Source: Mycobacterium szulgai (GTDB lineage: Bacteria > Actinomycetota > Actinomycetes > Mycobacteriales > Mycobacteriaceae). From it: 64,000 nucleotides of DNA. This document shows positions 8,635 through 19,093 of this stretch, piece after piece. The stretch covers positions 21,726-85,725 of the forward strand of contig NZ_LQPW01000154.1 in NCBI RefSeq assembly GCF_002116635.1, read 5' to 3'. A program made the translations under genes and the position numbers. The notes below the pieces were generated by a model. It did not search any database and had not been told where the DNA came from. It saw nothing but the letters and a program-made list of their open reading frames with translations. How positions within the stretch are numbered: position 1 is the first letter of the stretch; each line of letters opens with the position of its first letter.

Positions 8635-9675
8635 ATGAGAATCGGATTGGGCATCAACTATGCCGGCGGCTTCAAGGATGTCGCCGCCGAAGTGGCGGAC
8701 CTGGAACGGGCCGGCCTCGATATTGTCTTTGTCCCCGAAGCGTATTCGTTCGACGCGGTGAGCGCGCTGGGCTACCTGGCCGCAAGCACCGAACGCGTCG
8801 AGTTGGCCTCGGGCATCCTGCAGCTCTACACCCGGACACCCACGCTGACCGCGATGACCGCGGCCGGTTTGGACTACGTCTCCGACGGCCGGTTCACCCT
8901 CGGTCTGGGTGCCTCCGGCCCCCAGGTGATCGAGGGTTTTCACGGTGTGCCCTACGACGCCCCGATCGGCCGCACCCGGGAAGTGATCGAGATCTGCCGT
9001 CGGGTGTGGCGCCGCGAGACTCTCGACTACCAGGGCAAGCACTACACGATTCCGCTGCCGGCCGGGCAGGGCACCGGGCTGGGCAAGCCGCTGAAGCTCA
9101 TCAACCACCCTGTGCGGGAACGCATTCCGATACTGGTGGCCGCGCTCGGACCCAAGAACGTCGAACTGGCGGCCGAAATCGCCGAAGGCTGGCAACCGAT
9201 CTTCTATCTGCCGGAGAAGGCGCAGGACGTGTGGGGCGAGTCGCTGGCCACCGGCCAGGCCAAGCGCGATCCGGCGCTGGGCCAGCTCGAGGTGTATGCC
9301 GGCCCGGCGCTGGCCATCGGCGAAAACGTCGAATCCCTAAGGGAATTCGTCAAACCCCACTTGGCCCTCTACATCGGCGGAATGGGCGCCAAGGGCAAGA
9401 ACTTCTATCACACCCTGGCCACCAAGTACGGGTACGGGCCGCAGGCCGACCGCATCCAAGAGCTCTACCTCGCCGGCGACAAGGAGGGTGCGGCCAAGGT
9501 GGTACCCGACGAGCTCGTTCGCGACGTCAACCTGATCGGCACCCGCGAGTTCGTCAAGGAGCGAGTGGCGGCGTTCCGCGCGGCGGGGGTCACGACGCTG
9601 AACGTGACGCCCATGGCGGGGTCACCAGCGGAGCGGGTCAAGCTCATCGAGGAGTTGCGTCAACTCGTTGACTAG
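8635..9675 (+). CDS. LLM-class F420-dependent oxidoreductase
   Basis: 346 residues of the luciferase-like TIM-barrel class. MRIGLGINYAGG at the start, ERVELASGILQLYTRTP near residue 60 and DGRFTLGLGASGPQVIEGFHG near 90-110 are hallmark segments of F420-dependent members. The length and sequence recall M. tuberculosis Rv3520c (347 residues). Such enzymes transfer hydride between reduced F420 and an organic substrate. It sits between an NTF2-like protein and a lipoprotein hydrolase in a tightly spaced four-gene run. Confidence 0.88.
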   Translation: MRIGLGINYAGGFKDVAAEVADLERAGLDIVFVPEAYSFDAVSALGYLAASTERVELASGILQLYTRTPTLTAMTAAGLDYVSDGRFTLGLGASGPQVIEGFHGVPYDAPIGRTREVIEICRRVWRRETLDYQGKHYTIPLPAGQGTGLGKPLKLINHPVRERIPILVAALGPKNVELAAEIAEGWQPIFYLPEKAQDVWGESLATGQAKRDPALGQLEVYAGPALAIGENVESLREFVKPHLALYIGGMGAKGKNFYHTLATKYGYGPQADRIQELYLAGDKEGAAKVVPDELVRDVNLIGTREFVKERVAAFRAAGVTTLNVTPMAGSPAERVKLIEELRQLVD

Positions 9676-9678
9676 CCG

Positions 9679-10611
9679 ATGAACCGATTCGCATTCACCC
9701 TCGCATTGCTGGTTGCGCTGTCGGGATGCGCGGCCGATCCGGTGAACAGCCGACCGGCCCGAGCGGCGGTCGCAGCGGGCGACTTCAGCGGTTCGGTCGA
9801 CATCGGCAACGGGCGGCACCTTTATCTCGAGTGTCGCGGAAAGGGCAGCCCGACAATCATTTTGGAGTCTGGCTACCACAATGCGTCGGATCTGTGGGGC
9901 GTGTCCGATGCTGCCGCGCCGGCGGTAGGACCGGCCGTGTTGCCCGCGCTTGCAAGGCAGCATCGGGTGTGCGCATACGACCGGCCTGGAACCTTGCGCT
10001 CGTCCACCCCGCCCACGATTACCGACCGCAGTTCGCCGGCGCCGATGCCACGCACCGCGCAAGACGTCGTTGCCGACCTGCATGCGTTGCTCGGTGCCGC
10101 TCGGCTGCCGGGGCCGTACATCCTGGTCGGGCACTCGCTGGGTGGCTTGTTCGTCCGGCTGTACGCGCAGACCTATCCCGCGCAGGTGCGCGCGCTGGTA
10201 TTCGTCGACGCCTTCGCCGTCGAGATTCCGAGCCTGATGGAATCCGACTGGCCGGCTTATCGGCGGGCGCTGGATGGCCCGTTGCCGCAGTTCGCCACCG
10301 CGCCGTCGTTCGAGCTAGTCGACATCGACACCAGCGTCGAGCAGGTGTCCGCCGCTGCTGCGTTCCCGCCCATCCCTACCGCGGTGCTCACCAGAACCGA
10401 GCCCTTCATCATTCCCCCGGACGTCCCGACCGAAAAAGGCCCGCAGTTAGAACAGGCATGGCGTGACGGTGCTGCCGATCTCGTCGCACTGCGGCCGCAA
10501 ACACCACACATCGTGGCCGCGGGCAGCGACCACTTCATTCAGATCCACCAGCCTGACGTGGTGGTGGCCGGCGTCGAGCTGGTAATACAGAGGTCGGCAG
10601 GGAGCCACTGA
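9679..10611 (+). CDS. Alpha/beta-hydrolase lipoprotein
   Basis: 310 residues. The N-terminus is a lipoprotein signal, MNRFAFTLALLVALSGCAA, with the lipobox LSGC (Cys17), so the mature enzyme should be anchored on the outer face of the membrane. The hydrolase core has the nucleophile elbow GHSLGG near residue 155 and a C-terminal SDHFIQ that supplies the catalytic His. Substrate unknown; an ester or amide hydrolase is likely. The stop codon overlaps the next start by one base, which indicates coupling with the metallo-hydrolase. Confidence 0.88.
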   Translation: MNRFAFTLALLVALSGCAADPVNSRPARAAVAAGDFSGSVDIGNGRHLYLECRGKGSPTIILESGYHNASDLWGVSDAAAPAVGPAVLPALARQHRVCAYDRPGTLRSSTPPTITDRSSPAPMPRTAQDVVADLHALLGAARLPGPYILVGHSLGGLFVRLYAQTYPAQVRALVFVDAFAVEIPSLMESDWPAYRRALDGPLPQFATAPSFELVDIDTSVEQVSAAAAFPPIPTAVLTRTEPFIIPPDVPTEKGPQLEQAWRDGAADLVALRPQTPHIVAAGSDHFIQIHQPDVVVAGVELVIQRSAGSH

Positions 10612-11411
10612 TGTCCGATGTGAAAGTTCACCATCTCAACTGCGGCACCATGAAAATGCCGGGAGCGTCGCTGGTGGCCCATGTGCTCCTAGTCGAAACG
10701 CAGAACGGGCTCGTGCTCGTCGACACCGGCTTCGGCATCCAGGATTGCGAAAACCCAAGCAGGATTGGTCCTTTCCGGCATTTCCTGCGGCCGGTATTGT
10801 CGCGCCAGGAGACCGCAGTCCACCAGATTGAAGAACTCGGCTTCGACCGCAGCGACGTACGGCACATCGTCATCACCCACTTCGACTTCGACCATATCGG
10901 CGGTATCGCCGACTTCCCATCCGCCCAAATTCATGTCACCGCGGCCGAAGCGCTGGGCGCCGTGCACGCACCCTCCGCGCGGGAGAAGCTGCGTTACCGC
11001 AGCGGGCAATGGGCGCATGGGCCCAGCCTCGTCGAGCACGGCCCAGCCGGCGAATCATGGCGAGGTTTCGCCGCCGCGAAACCCCTCGACGCCATCGATC
11101 CAGGGGTCGTGCTGGTTCCCATGCCCGGCCATACGCGTGGCCACGCCGCGGTCGCGGTCGATGCCGGCCACCGCTGGATCCTGCACTGCGGCGACGCCTT
11201 CTACCACTCCGGCACCATCGACGGGCGCTCGCGCGTGCCGCGCGTGCTGAGCGCTCAAGAAGCGATGTTCGCCTTCGACCGCAAACAGCTTCGCGCCAAC
11301 CAGGACCGCTTGACCGAGCTGTACCACCGCCAAGAACCCGGCCTGCTCATCGTGTGCGCACACGACCCGGGGCTCTACGCGCGGGCCCGCGACAGCCAGC
11401 ATGCGGCGTAA
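10611..11411 (+). CDS. Metallo-beta-lactamase-fold hydrolase (lactonase-like)
   Basis: 266 residues. The zinc motif reads H90-F-D-F-D94-H95-IGG, the HxDxDH variant in which the second His of HxHxDH is Asp. This variant is common in lactonase-like members. GHTRGH near residue 165 and CGDAFYH supply further metal ligands, and CAHDP lies near the C-terminus. No signal peptide, so cytoplasmic. The start codon overlaps the preceding stop, completing the NTF2-F420-lipoprotein-MBL operon. A lactone or ester substrate is plausible but not shown. Confidence 0.88.
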   Translation: MSDVKVHHLNCGTMKMPGASLVAHVLLVETQNGLVLVDTGFGIQDCENPSRIGPFRHFLRPVLSRQETAVHQIEELGFDRSDVRHIVITHFDFDHIGGIADFPSAQIHVTAAEALGAVHAPSAREKLRYRSGQWAHGPSLVEHGPAGESWRGFAAAKPLDAIDPGVVLVPMPGHTRGHAAVAVDAGHRWILHCGDAFYHSGTIDGRSRVPRVLSAQEAMFAFDRKQLRANQDRLTELYHRQEPGLLIVCAHDPGLYARARDSQHAA

Positions 11412-11417
11412 AGCGAG

Positions 11418-13679
<2,262 letters not shown>

Positions 13680-13788
13680 GGTTGTTCTCCCGGCGTCACT
13701 GTCGGTCAAGATTGGCGAAGGGGTCCGTACGGATTGCCTGTTCGACCTTACTAATGATCCACCGGTGCTGTGCGTCCGCGGCCAGCTT

Positions 13789-14643
13789 TCAGCGCACAGC
13801 CTCGCCGTTTGGCGGCGGTTTCCAGAGCAGCGCAAGCACGGCGGCGACGTCGAGGTCGTCACGGTCCTTGACTGACGTCCAGCGCTCGAGCGCGGTGGCG
13901 GCGCCTACCGCCATGTCGCCGGGAAGCCCGGCGGCGCGCAACGCCTCGTCGGCCTCACGCATTTCCGGTGCCCATCGCCAGGCGCGGGCCGCGGCGGCGC
14001 GAAATGCGTCGGTGTCGGCAAGCGGGCGGCTGTGCAACAGGTCGGCCTCCCGGGCCAGGTGGTCTTCAACGCCGTGCCGCTGGGCCAGGGCGTGGGCGAC
14101 GGCGCCCAAGACCCGACTGGCCTTTTGATAGGACGCGTAGGCCATCTTCAACGCTGACGCCTGGCCGATGTCGCCGGGCAGCGTGACGACCTCGAGTGCG
14201 GTGCCTTCGAAGAGCCGCGCGATCCGTTCCGCATGGCCGCATACGTAGAGGCGGGTGGTGCCCGGTGTCATCGGCGGCTCGCCGATGATTGCGCCGTCGG
14301 CGAGCAGCGCCGTCGGCAATGCGGCCGCGACCCGTTGCATCCGGGCCGGGGCGATCGCGTTGGCGTCGAGGTAGACACCGGTGAAGGCGCTTTCGGTGCT
14401 TTCGGCAACCAAGCGAGCCACGTCCTCGGCGTGCGCGGGTGGGCAGATCGACACGACGATGTCGCTGCCGTCGAGCGCGGCAGCCAGCTCGGCGCATTCG
14501 ACCAGGTCCGCGTCCTTGGCGCGCCTACCCGTTTCGGCGCTGCGGCCGGCGGCAACCCACCGCACGATCGCGCCGCTACGCCCTGCCTGGGCACCCACCG
14601 CGGCGCCCATCGAACCGGGATGCAACAAGGTCACGACTGTCAT
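13789..14643 (-). CDS. Beta-hydroxyacid dehydrogenase-like NAD(P)-binding protein
   Basis: 284 residues. The N-terminus HPGSMGAAVGAQAG resembles the GxGxMG dinucleotide loop of the 6-phosphogluconate/hydroxyisobutyrate dehydrogenase family, but the first glycine region is HPGSMG. DIVVSICPP and DANAIAP follow, and K167 or so in SALKMAYASYQK is at the catalytic-lysine position. The C-terminal helical domain resembles DUF1932. The gene lies between icd2 and the TetR gene, and its ATG overlaps the TetR stop by 4 bases, so TetR and this enzyme are coupled. It is absent from this spot in M. tuberculosis as I recall it, so an insertion here or a loss there is likely. Confidence 0.8.
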   Translation of the reverse strand: MTVVTLLHPGSMGAAVGAQAGRSGAIVRWVAAGRSAETGRRAKDADLVECAELAAALDGSDIVVSICPPAHAEDVARLVAESTESAFTGVYLDANAIAPARMQRVAAALPTALLADGAIIGEPPMTPGTTRLYVCGHAERIARLFEGTALEVVTLPGDIGQASALKMAYASYQKASRVLGAVAHALAQRHGVEDHLAREADLLHSRPLADTDAFRAAAARAWRWAPEMREADEALRAAGLPGDMAVGAATALERWTSVKDRDDLDVAAVLALLWKPPPNGEAVR

Positions 14644-15212
14644 CGCGGCTGCCCGGCGCGCAGGCCGTCGAGGGCCACCTCAGTGACCCGTTCGGCGATC
14701 TCGGCGTTATAACCCTGCATCGCTTGGCAGCCGACCAGCAGCGCCTTTACCTCGGGCACTCCCACATCTGGGCGTGCGGTACCCGCGTCCTGGGCCGCGC
14801 GTAGCAGTTCGGCGAGCAGGCTCAGGAAGTCCTGCTCAGCCTCGGGAACGGTGCTGTTGATGTCGATCCCGAGGCCGGCCAGCGCCTCGACAAGGCCGCG
14901 GTCGGTGGCGCCCCACTGCAACACCATCGAATGCAGAAACGCAAACAAAGCCTGGCCGGGCTGCTCGGACTTGAGCAAGGCGCGGCCCTCGCCGATGATG
15001 CGGCCCATCCGGTCGGCGATCACCGCCTGGAAGAGCGCCTCCTTGGTGGGGAAGTGCCGGTACACGGTGCCGGCGCCGACGCCTGCGCGCCGGGCGATCT
15101 CGTCGATCGGCACCGTCAGACCCTCGGCGGCAAAGGTCTCATAGGCGACCTCCAGCACGCGCGCCCGGTTACGGGCGGCGTCTGCGCGAACCGGCCGACC
15201 GCATCGACCCAA
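14640..15212 (-). CDS. TetR-family regulator (Rv0067c-like)
   Basis: 190 residues starting at TTG 15212, behind AGGGG 6 bases upstream; an in-frame TGA closes the frame just before. The helix-turn-helix reads TVPIDEIARRAGVGAGTVYRHFPTK. The C-terminal domain is helical (SBI-type). Position between icd2 and a divergent SDR, and the length (189 in Rv0067c), match M. tuberculosis. It probably represses the divergent SDR and its own operon through the inverted repeat at 15242-15295. Confidence 0.88.
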   Translation of the reverse strand: MGRCGRPVRADAARNRARVLEVAYETFAAEGLTVPIDEIARRAGVGAGTVYRHFPTKEALFQAVIADRMGRIIGEGRALLKSEQPGQALFAFLHSMVLQWGATDRGLVEALAGLGIDINSTVPEAEQDFLSLLAELLRAAQDAGTARPDVGVPEVKALLVGCQAMQGYNAEIAERVTEVALDGLRAGQPR

Positions 15213-15235
15213 CTTTCACCCCTGGAGTACACGTG

Positions 15236-15295
15236 TTGACAAAACGGGGCGCACGTTCCGTATAGTCGGAGCCAAGCGGAGCGCTCGCCCCGTTT
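15236..15295 (+). promoter_or_regulatory. Promoter of the SDR gene with a long-spaced inverted repeat
   Basis: TTGACA at 15236-15241 and TATAGT at 15261-15266 are candidate -35 and -10 boxes; the 19-base spacing is long. AAACGGGGCG (15242-15251) and CGCCCCGTTT (15286-15295) are perfect 10-base inverted arms 34 bases apart, flanking the -10. They look like two half-sites for the divergent TetR regulator. Confidence 0.5.
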
Positions 15296-15320
15296 ATCGC
15301 ATCATAGCGAGGAGTCCCTC

Positions 15321-16232
15321 ATGACCAAATGGACCGCCGACGACATTCCGGACCAAACCGGCCGCACCGCCGTCATCACCGGCGCGAATACCGGCCTTGG
15401 CTTTGAGACGGCCGCGGCGCTGGCCGCGCACGGCGCCCGCGTCGTGCTGGCCGTGCGCAATCTCGAGAAGGGCAAGCAGGCGGCGGCCCGGATCGCCGCG
15501 GCCACCCCGGGAGCGGAAGTCGAATTGCAGGAGCTCGACCTGTCCTCACTGGAATCGGTGCGTGCGGCCGCGGCGCAGCTGCGCGACGATCACGACCGCA
15601 TCGACCTGCTGATCAACAACGCCGGCGTGATGTACACACCAAAGTCGACCACCGCGGACGGCTTCGAAATGCAGTTCGGAACAAACCATTTGGGCCACTT
15701 CGCATTCACCGGCCTGCTACTGGATCGGCTGTTGCCCGTGCCGGGTTCGCGGGTGATAACCGTCAGTAGCATCGGCCACCGTATCCGCGCCGCGATCCAT
15801 TTCGACGACCTGCAGTGGGAACGCCGCTACAGCCGGGTCGGAGCGTACGGGCAGGCCAAGCTCGCCAATCTGCTGTTCACCTACGAGCTGCAGCGCCGAC
15901 TGGCGCCGAGCGGCACCACCATCGCGGTGGCCGCCCACCCGGGTGGCTCCAACACCGAGCTGATGCGCAACCTGCCGCGGGTGCTCGTCGCCGCGAGCGC
16001 AGTGCTTGGCCCGCTGTTCCAAGATCCCTCGCTGGGTGCCCTGCCGCAGTTGCGGGCCGCCACCGACCCTGAGGTGCTCGGCGGCCAGTACTTCGGGCCC
16101 GATGGATTCCAGGAGACGCGGGGTTACCCGAAAGTCGTGGCGTCCAGCCGGCAGTCGCATGACGCCGGGCTGCAGCGCCGGCTGTGGACGGTCTCCGAAG
16201 AACTCACCAAGGTGGTCTATCCCGTCGGCTGA
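15321..16232 (+). CDS. Short-chain dehydrogenase/reductase (Rv0068-like)
   Basis: 303 residues, the same length as Rv0068. Classical SDR motifs: TGANTGLG near residue 20 for cofactor, NNAGV near 95, and the catalytic YGQAK with an upstream SS pair (VSSIGH). The sequence is of the retinol-dehydrogenase/WWOX-like long SDR type that acts on hydrophobic alcohols or ketones. ATG 15321 has GAGGAG 8 bases upstream. Divergent from the TetR gene with a promoter and inverted repeat between. Confidence 0.92.
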   Translation: MTKWTADDIPDQTGRTAVITGANTGLGFETAAALAAHGARVVLAVRNLEKGKQAAARIAAATPGAEVELQELDLSSLESVRAAAAQLRDDHDRIDLLINNAGVMYTPKSTTADGFEMQFGTNHLGHFAFTGLLLDRLLPVPGSRVITVSSIGHRIRAAIHFDDLQWERRYSRVGAYGQAKLANLLFTYELQRRLAPSGTTIAVAAHPGGSNTELMRNLPRVLVAASAVLGPLFQDPSLGALPQLRAATDPEVLGGQYFGPDGFQETRGYPKVVASSRQSHDAGLQRRLWTVSEELTKVVYPVG

Positions 16233-16233
16233 T

Positions 16234-16680
16234 TCAGGCGGCGGCTTCGGCGTGAATGTTTCTGGCGCCCTTGACATTCCGTAGGCCTGAGCAATTCACG
16301 CAGCCGATGCACCCGACGCAGTCGGTACATCGCACGCACCCGATGCAGGCCACGCATCGGGTGCAGGCGATGCAGCCCAAACAGGCAACGCATTCGCGGA
16401 CGGCGACACACAGCACGGTCAACAGGCTGCTGATCACCGCGACGCTGCCCGCGGTGGCCGCCGACCCGGCGACCGCGACGCTGCCCGCGGTGGCGACCGA
16501 TCCCGCAACTGCCACGCTGCCCGCGGTGCTGGCCGACCCGGCCACCGCGGCGCTGCCGGCGACTGCGACCGATCCCGCTACGGCGACACTGTCCCGGACC
16601 GCTATCGAGCCCACGACAACGTCAGCGGCCTCACCATCGACTACCGGCGTATCCCACGCAACTGTCATAGGCCTCATCAT
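16234..16680 (-). CDS. Hexapeptide-repeat protein with cysteine ladder, unknown function
   Basis: 148 residues from ATG 16680, one base after the stop of the upstream gene. Residues 25-130 have a strict 6-residue period. From 25 to 85 each unit begins with Ser (S-V-A-V-A-G type). At residue 91 the first position switches to Cys without losing register, and from 97 to 130 units are C-V-x-C-x-x, giving 13 cysteines in all. The tail SGLRNVKGARN is basic. No signal peptide or clear membrane helix, though residues 86-95 are hydrophobic. Eighteen in-phase hexads could build a small beta-helix with a cysteine edge (inference). It ends the P450 operon. I do not recognise a named family. Confidence 0.7.
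   Translation of the reverse strand: MMRPMTVAWDTPVVDGEAADVVVGSIAVRDSVAVAGSVAVAGSAAVAGSASTAGSVAVAGSVATAGSVAVAGSAATAGSVAVISSLLTVLCVAVRECVACLGCIACTRCVACIGCVRCTDCVGCIGCVNCSGLRNVKGARNIHAEAAA
16291..16608 (-). repeat. In-frame 18-base repeats encoding hexapeptide units
   Basis: The DNA encoding residues 25-130 of the preceding protein is a degenerate tandem of 18-base units. The serine part (about 16420-16608) is most regular, with stretches such as GACGCTGCCCGCGGTG recurring. The cysteine part (16291-16420) is more diverged. The repeats are coding and in frame; this is neither a CRISPR nor an intergenic VNTR. Confidence 0.75.
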
Positions 16681-16681
16681 C

Positions 16682-18274
16682 TCAGGCAGATGCTGCGGCC
16701 GCGTGTGTCCCGGCTCGCCGGCCGGCGAAGACGCAGTCGGACAGCGATAGCCCGCTGACGTAGGAGTTGGAGCAGATGCCGGTGGCAGTGCGTCCGGCGC
16801 TGAACAGGCCGGGAATCCGCTCGCCCGCTCCATTGAGCACCGCGCCGGTGTCTTCGTCGACCCGGATGCCACCCAGGGTAAGCATCGGAGTGGGGTTGAG
16901 CAGACTGGGCCGCACCGAGATGTTCAGCAGCGTAAAGGGCGGTTGCGAGATGCGCCGGACGAACTCGGCGGGCTTGCCGGCCGGATCCGGTGTCCCGTTG
17001 TCGATCGCATCGTTGTGCGCCGTGACCGTGGCCAGCAGTCCCTCCGGATCGACGCCGGCCGCCTGTGCGACCTCGTGTAGCGAGGCGCGTCTGACGGAGT
17101 CGAGGGACATCAGCGCTGCCGACTGCGCACGCTGAAACCACAAGGGCTGCTGGATCATTTGGCGCCGGGCTTCGCGCATCAGCGCGGCGTCGGCCAGAAT
17201 CCAGCCCTTGCCGTTGTGGTTTCGCACCATGGCTTGTCCGACGGCGGCGCCGTAACGGCTTTCGTCGATGATGCGTTGGCCCTGCGCATCGACGATGATC
17301 GCGCTGATGAATGCGCTCGGCGGCGTGATGAAGCGCCACGCCGAAATGTTGTCCATCCGCTCGGTCACCGCTCCGACGCTCTGCGCCAGCGCGATGCCGC
17401 TGCCGTCGTCGCCGCTGGTGCCCAGTTGCAGCCCGTTGAGGTATTGCGGCGCGAACCGATGCACCCATTCGGTGTTGGCGATGAACCCGCCGGCGCAGAC
17501 GATCACCGCGCGCTGCGCGTTGATGCGCAATGTTTGGGCGTAGCGCCGTTCCAGCTTGCGCAGTCGGTGTTCCAGCACGCGCCGCAGCGGCGGGTAGTAG
17601 ACGCCGGGTTTGGCCGATATAGCCGACAGCTCGGCATATAACCTGCGGATCCGCGGCGGCGCGTAGCTCATTGTGCTCGTTTCGACCCCGCTGACACGCC
17701 CGGCCGGATCCTGGATCAGACGGGTCGCGGTGGTATGTGGGAGAAGCCGGACGCCAAGGGACAGTGCGGATTTGGCCAACGGCTCATACATCTTCTTGCC
17801 GGAGGTGCCCTTTCCCTTCACCCGATGGCCGCGCTGCACCGGCGGGGTGTGGCAGCGGAAGGCCCCGGCGTTCTCGCTGCCCGAGTGGTACAGGTAGTAG
17901 CGATTGTTGGGAAACGAGGTCTTATAGGGGCACAGGGTGGAGTCGAACGGCACGCCGTACTTGATCAGCCAGTCGATCATTTCGGGGCTGCCCTGCACGA
18001 AGGATTCCAGCGTCTTCGCGCTGACGGCGTCGCCCACTTCGAGCCGCAGGTAGGTCAGCATCTGCTCGGCGCTGTCGCTGACCCCGGCCTGCCGCTGGAT
18101 TGCCGTGCCTGCGCCGGCGTAGATGATGCCACCCGACATTGCGGTGGCGCCGCCACCGTTGGCACGGTCCACTGCGATGACGTCGGCACCTTGCTCGCGG
18201 GCGGCGATCGCGGCGCACACACCGGCCGCGCCGAAGCCGATCACCACCACGTCAGCCGATTGGTCGGTGGTCAT
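16682..18274 (-). CDS. FAD-dependent dehydrogenase, KstD/fumarate-reductase-like
   Basis: 530 residues. GFGAAGVCAAIAAREQGADV at residues 13-32 is the FAD Rossmann motif. GGATAMSGGIIYAG near 40 and the C-terminal GLFSAGRTATGICSNSYVSGLSLSDCVFAGRRAG are typical of 3-ketosteroid dehydrogenase/fumarate reductase flavoproteins. The likely reaction is introduction or reduction of a carbon-carbon double bond beside a carbonyl, perhaps on a steroid-like substrate (inference, supported by the P450 in the operon). ATG overlaps the stop of the PP2C gene by 4 bases. Confidence 0.87.
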   Translation of the reverse strand: MTTDQSADVVVIGFGAAGVCAAIAAREQGADVIAVDRANGGGATAMSGGIIYAGAGTAIQRQAGVSDSAEQMLTYLRLEVGDAVSAKTLESFVQGSPEMIDWLIKYGVPFDSTLCPYKTSFPNNRYYLYHSGSENAGAFRCHTPPVQRGHRVKGKGTSGKKMYEPLAKSALSLGVRLLPHTTATRLIQDPAGRVSGVETSTMSYAPPRIRRLYAELSAISAKPGVYYPPLRRVLEHRLRKLERRYAQTLRINAQRAVIVCAGGFIANTEWVHRFAPQYLNGLQLGTSGDDGSGIALAQSVGAVTERMDNISAWRFITPPSAFISAIIVDAQGQRIIDESRYGAAVGQAMVRNHNGKGWILADAALMREARRQMIQQPLWFQRAQSAALMSLDSVRRASLHEVAQAAGVDPEGLLATVTAHNDAIDNGTPDPAGKPAEFVRRISQPPFTLLNISVRPSLLNPTPMLTLGGIRVDEDTGAVLNGAGERIPGLFSAGRTATGICSNSYVSGLSLSDCVFAGRRAGTHAAAASA

Positions 18275-19080
18275 TCCGTCACTGTATCGGCGATGTCGAT
18301 GACCACCGCGGTGATGTTGTCCGGCCCGCCCGCATTGTTGGCGGCGTCGATGAAAGCCGCACAGGTATCGTCGGGATCGCGCTGCTCATCCAGTATCCGC
18401 ACCAGGCCCGCTTCGTCGACCACTCCGGATAGGCCGTCGCTGCACAACAGAATACGGTCGCCCGCGTGCAAATCCACGGTGGCCGAATCGGCCAGCGCGT
18501 GCGGATACATCGCGAGGTGCCGGCTCAGCGTGTTACGGGCCGGGTGGCCGTCGGCGTCCTTGATGTCGACTTGGCCCGCGTCGATCAAATCCTGCAGCAC
18601 GGTGTGATCGCGGGTAAGCCGCTGTAGTTGGTGTTCGCGGTACAGATAGACGCGGCTGTCTCCGAGGTGTGCGATCAATGCTCGCGCACCCGTGATAACC
18701 ACCGCCACCACCGTGCTGCTGGCCCCGGACGCCCGCGGATCGGTGGTGGCGTAGGCGCGAAAGTCGTCGGAGAACTCCGCGACGGCACGGCCCAGCATCT
18801 CGGCTGCGTCAGGATCGTCCTCTGCCGACTTGAGGTGGCGCGCAACATATGTCGGCAGTAATTCGATCACCAGCGCAGCGGCAAGAGCGCCATCGGTGCT
18901 GCACGCCACACCGTCGGCGACCATGAAGAGATTCTGGTCGGCATCGGCGCCCCAGCGGTCCTGATTAGTGGATCGCAGCCGCCCGATATCACTGCGCCCG
19001 GCAAACCGCACGGATTCGTCCACCGCTACATCATTACCGAGACGGTGCCGCGAGTCATGCGTTCGGACGGCGGAGATCAC
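18271..19080 (-). CDS. PP2C-type serine/threonine protein phosphatase
   Basis: 269 residues from GTG 19080. PPM motifs in order: SDIGRLRSTNQDRW near residue 30, VADGV (the metal Asp of motif 2; the usual GG that follows is replaced by AC), SGASSTVV, AHLGDSRVYL, RDHTVLQDL, DRILLCSDGLSG and GGPDNITAV. All the metal aspartates appear present, so it should be an active Mn/Mg phosphatase. It lacks the membrane segment of PstP and is soluble. Its place between a P450 and a flavoprotein gene, with 4-base overlap to the latter, is unusual: it may control that pathway or the repeat protein (inference). Confidence 0.9.
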   Translation of the reverse strand: MISAVRTHDSRHRLGNDVAVDESVRFAGRSDIGRLRSTNQDRWGADADQNLFMVADGVACSTDGALAAALVIELLPTYVARHLKSAEDDPDAAEMLGRAVAEFSDDFRAYATTDPRASGASSTVVAVVITGARALIAHLGDSRVYLYREHQLQRLTRDHTVLQDLIDAGQVDIKDADGHPARNTLSRHLAMYPHALADSATVDLHAGDRILLCSDGLSGVVDEAGLVRILDEQRDPDDTCAAFIDAANNAGGPDNITAVVIDIADTVTE

Positions 19081-19093
19081 GGGAGTGCTCTTT

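Noticed and set aside
16291..16608. Possible CRISPR array or VNTR
   Set aside because: The repeats are 18-base, in frame, without spacers, and encode a regular hexapeptide; no cas genes are nearby.
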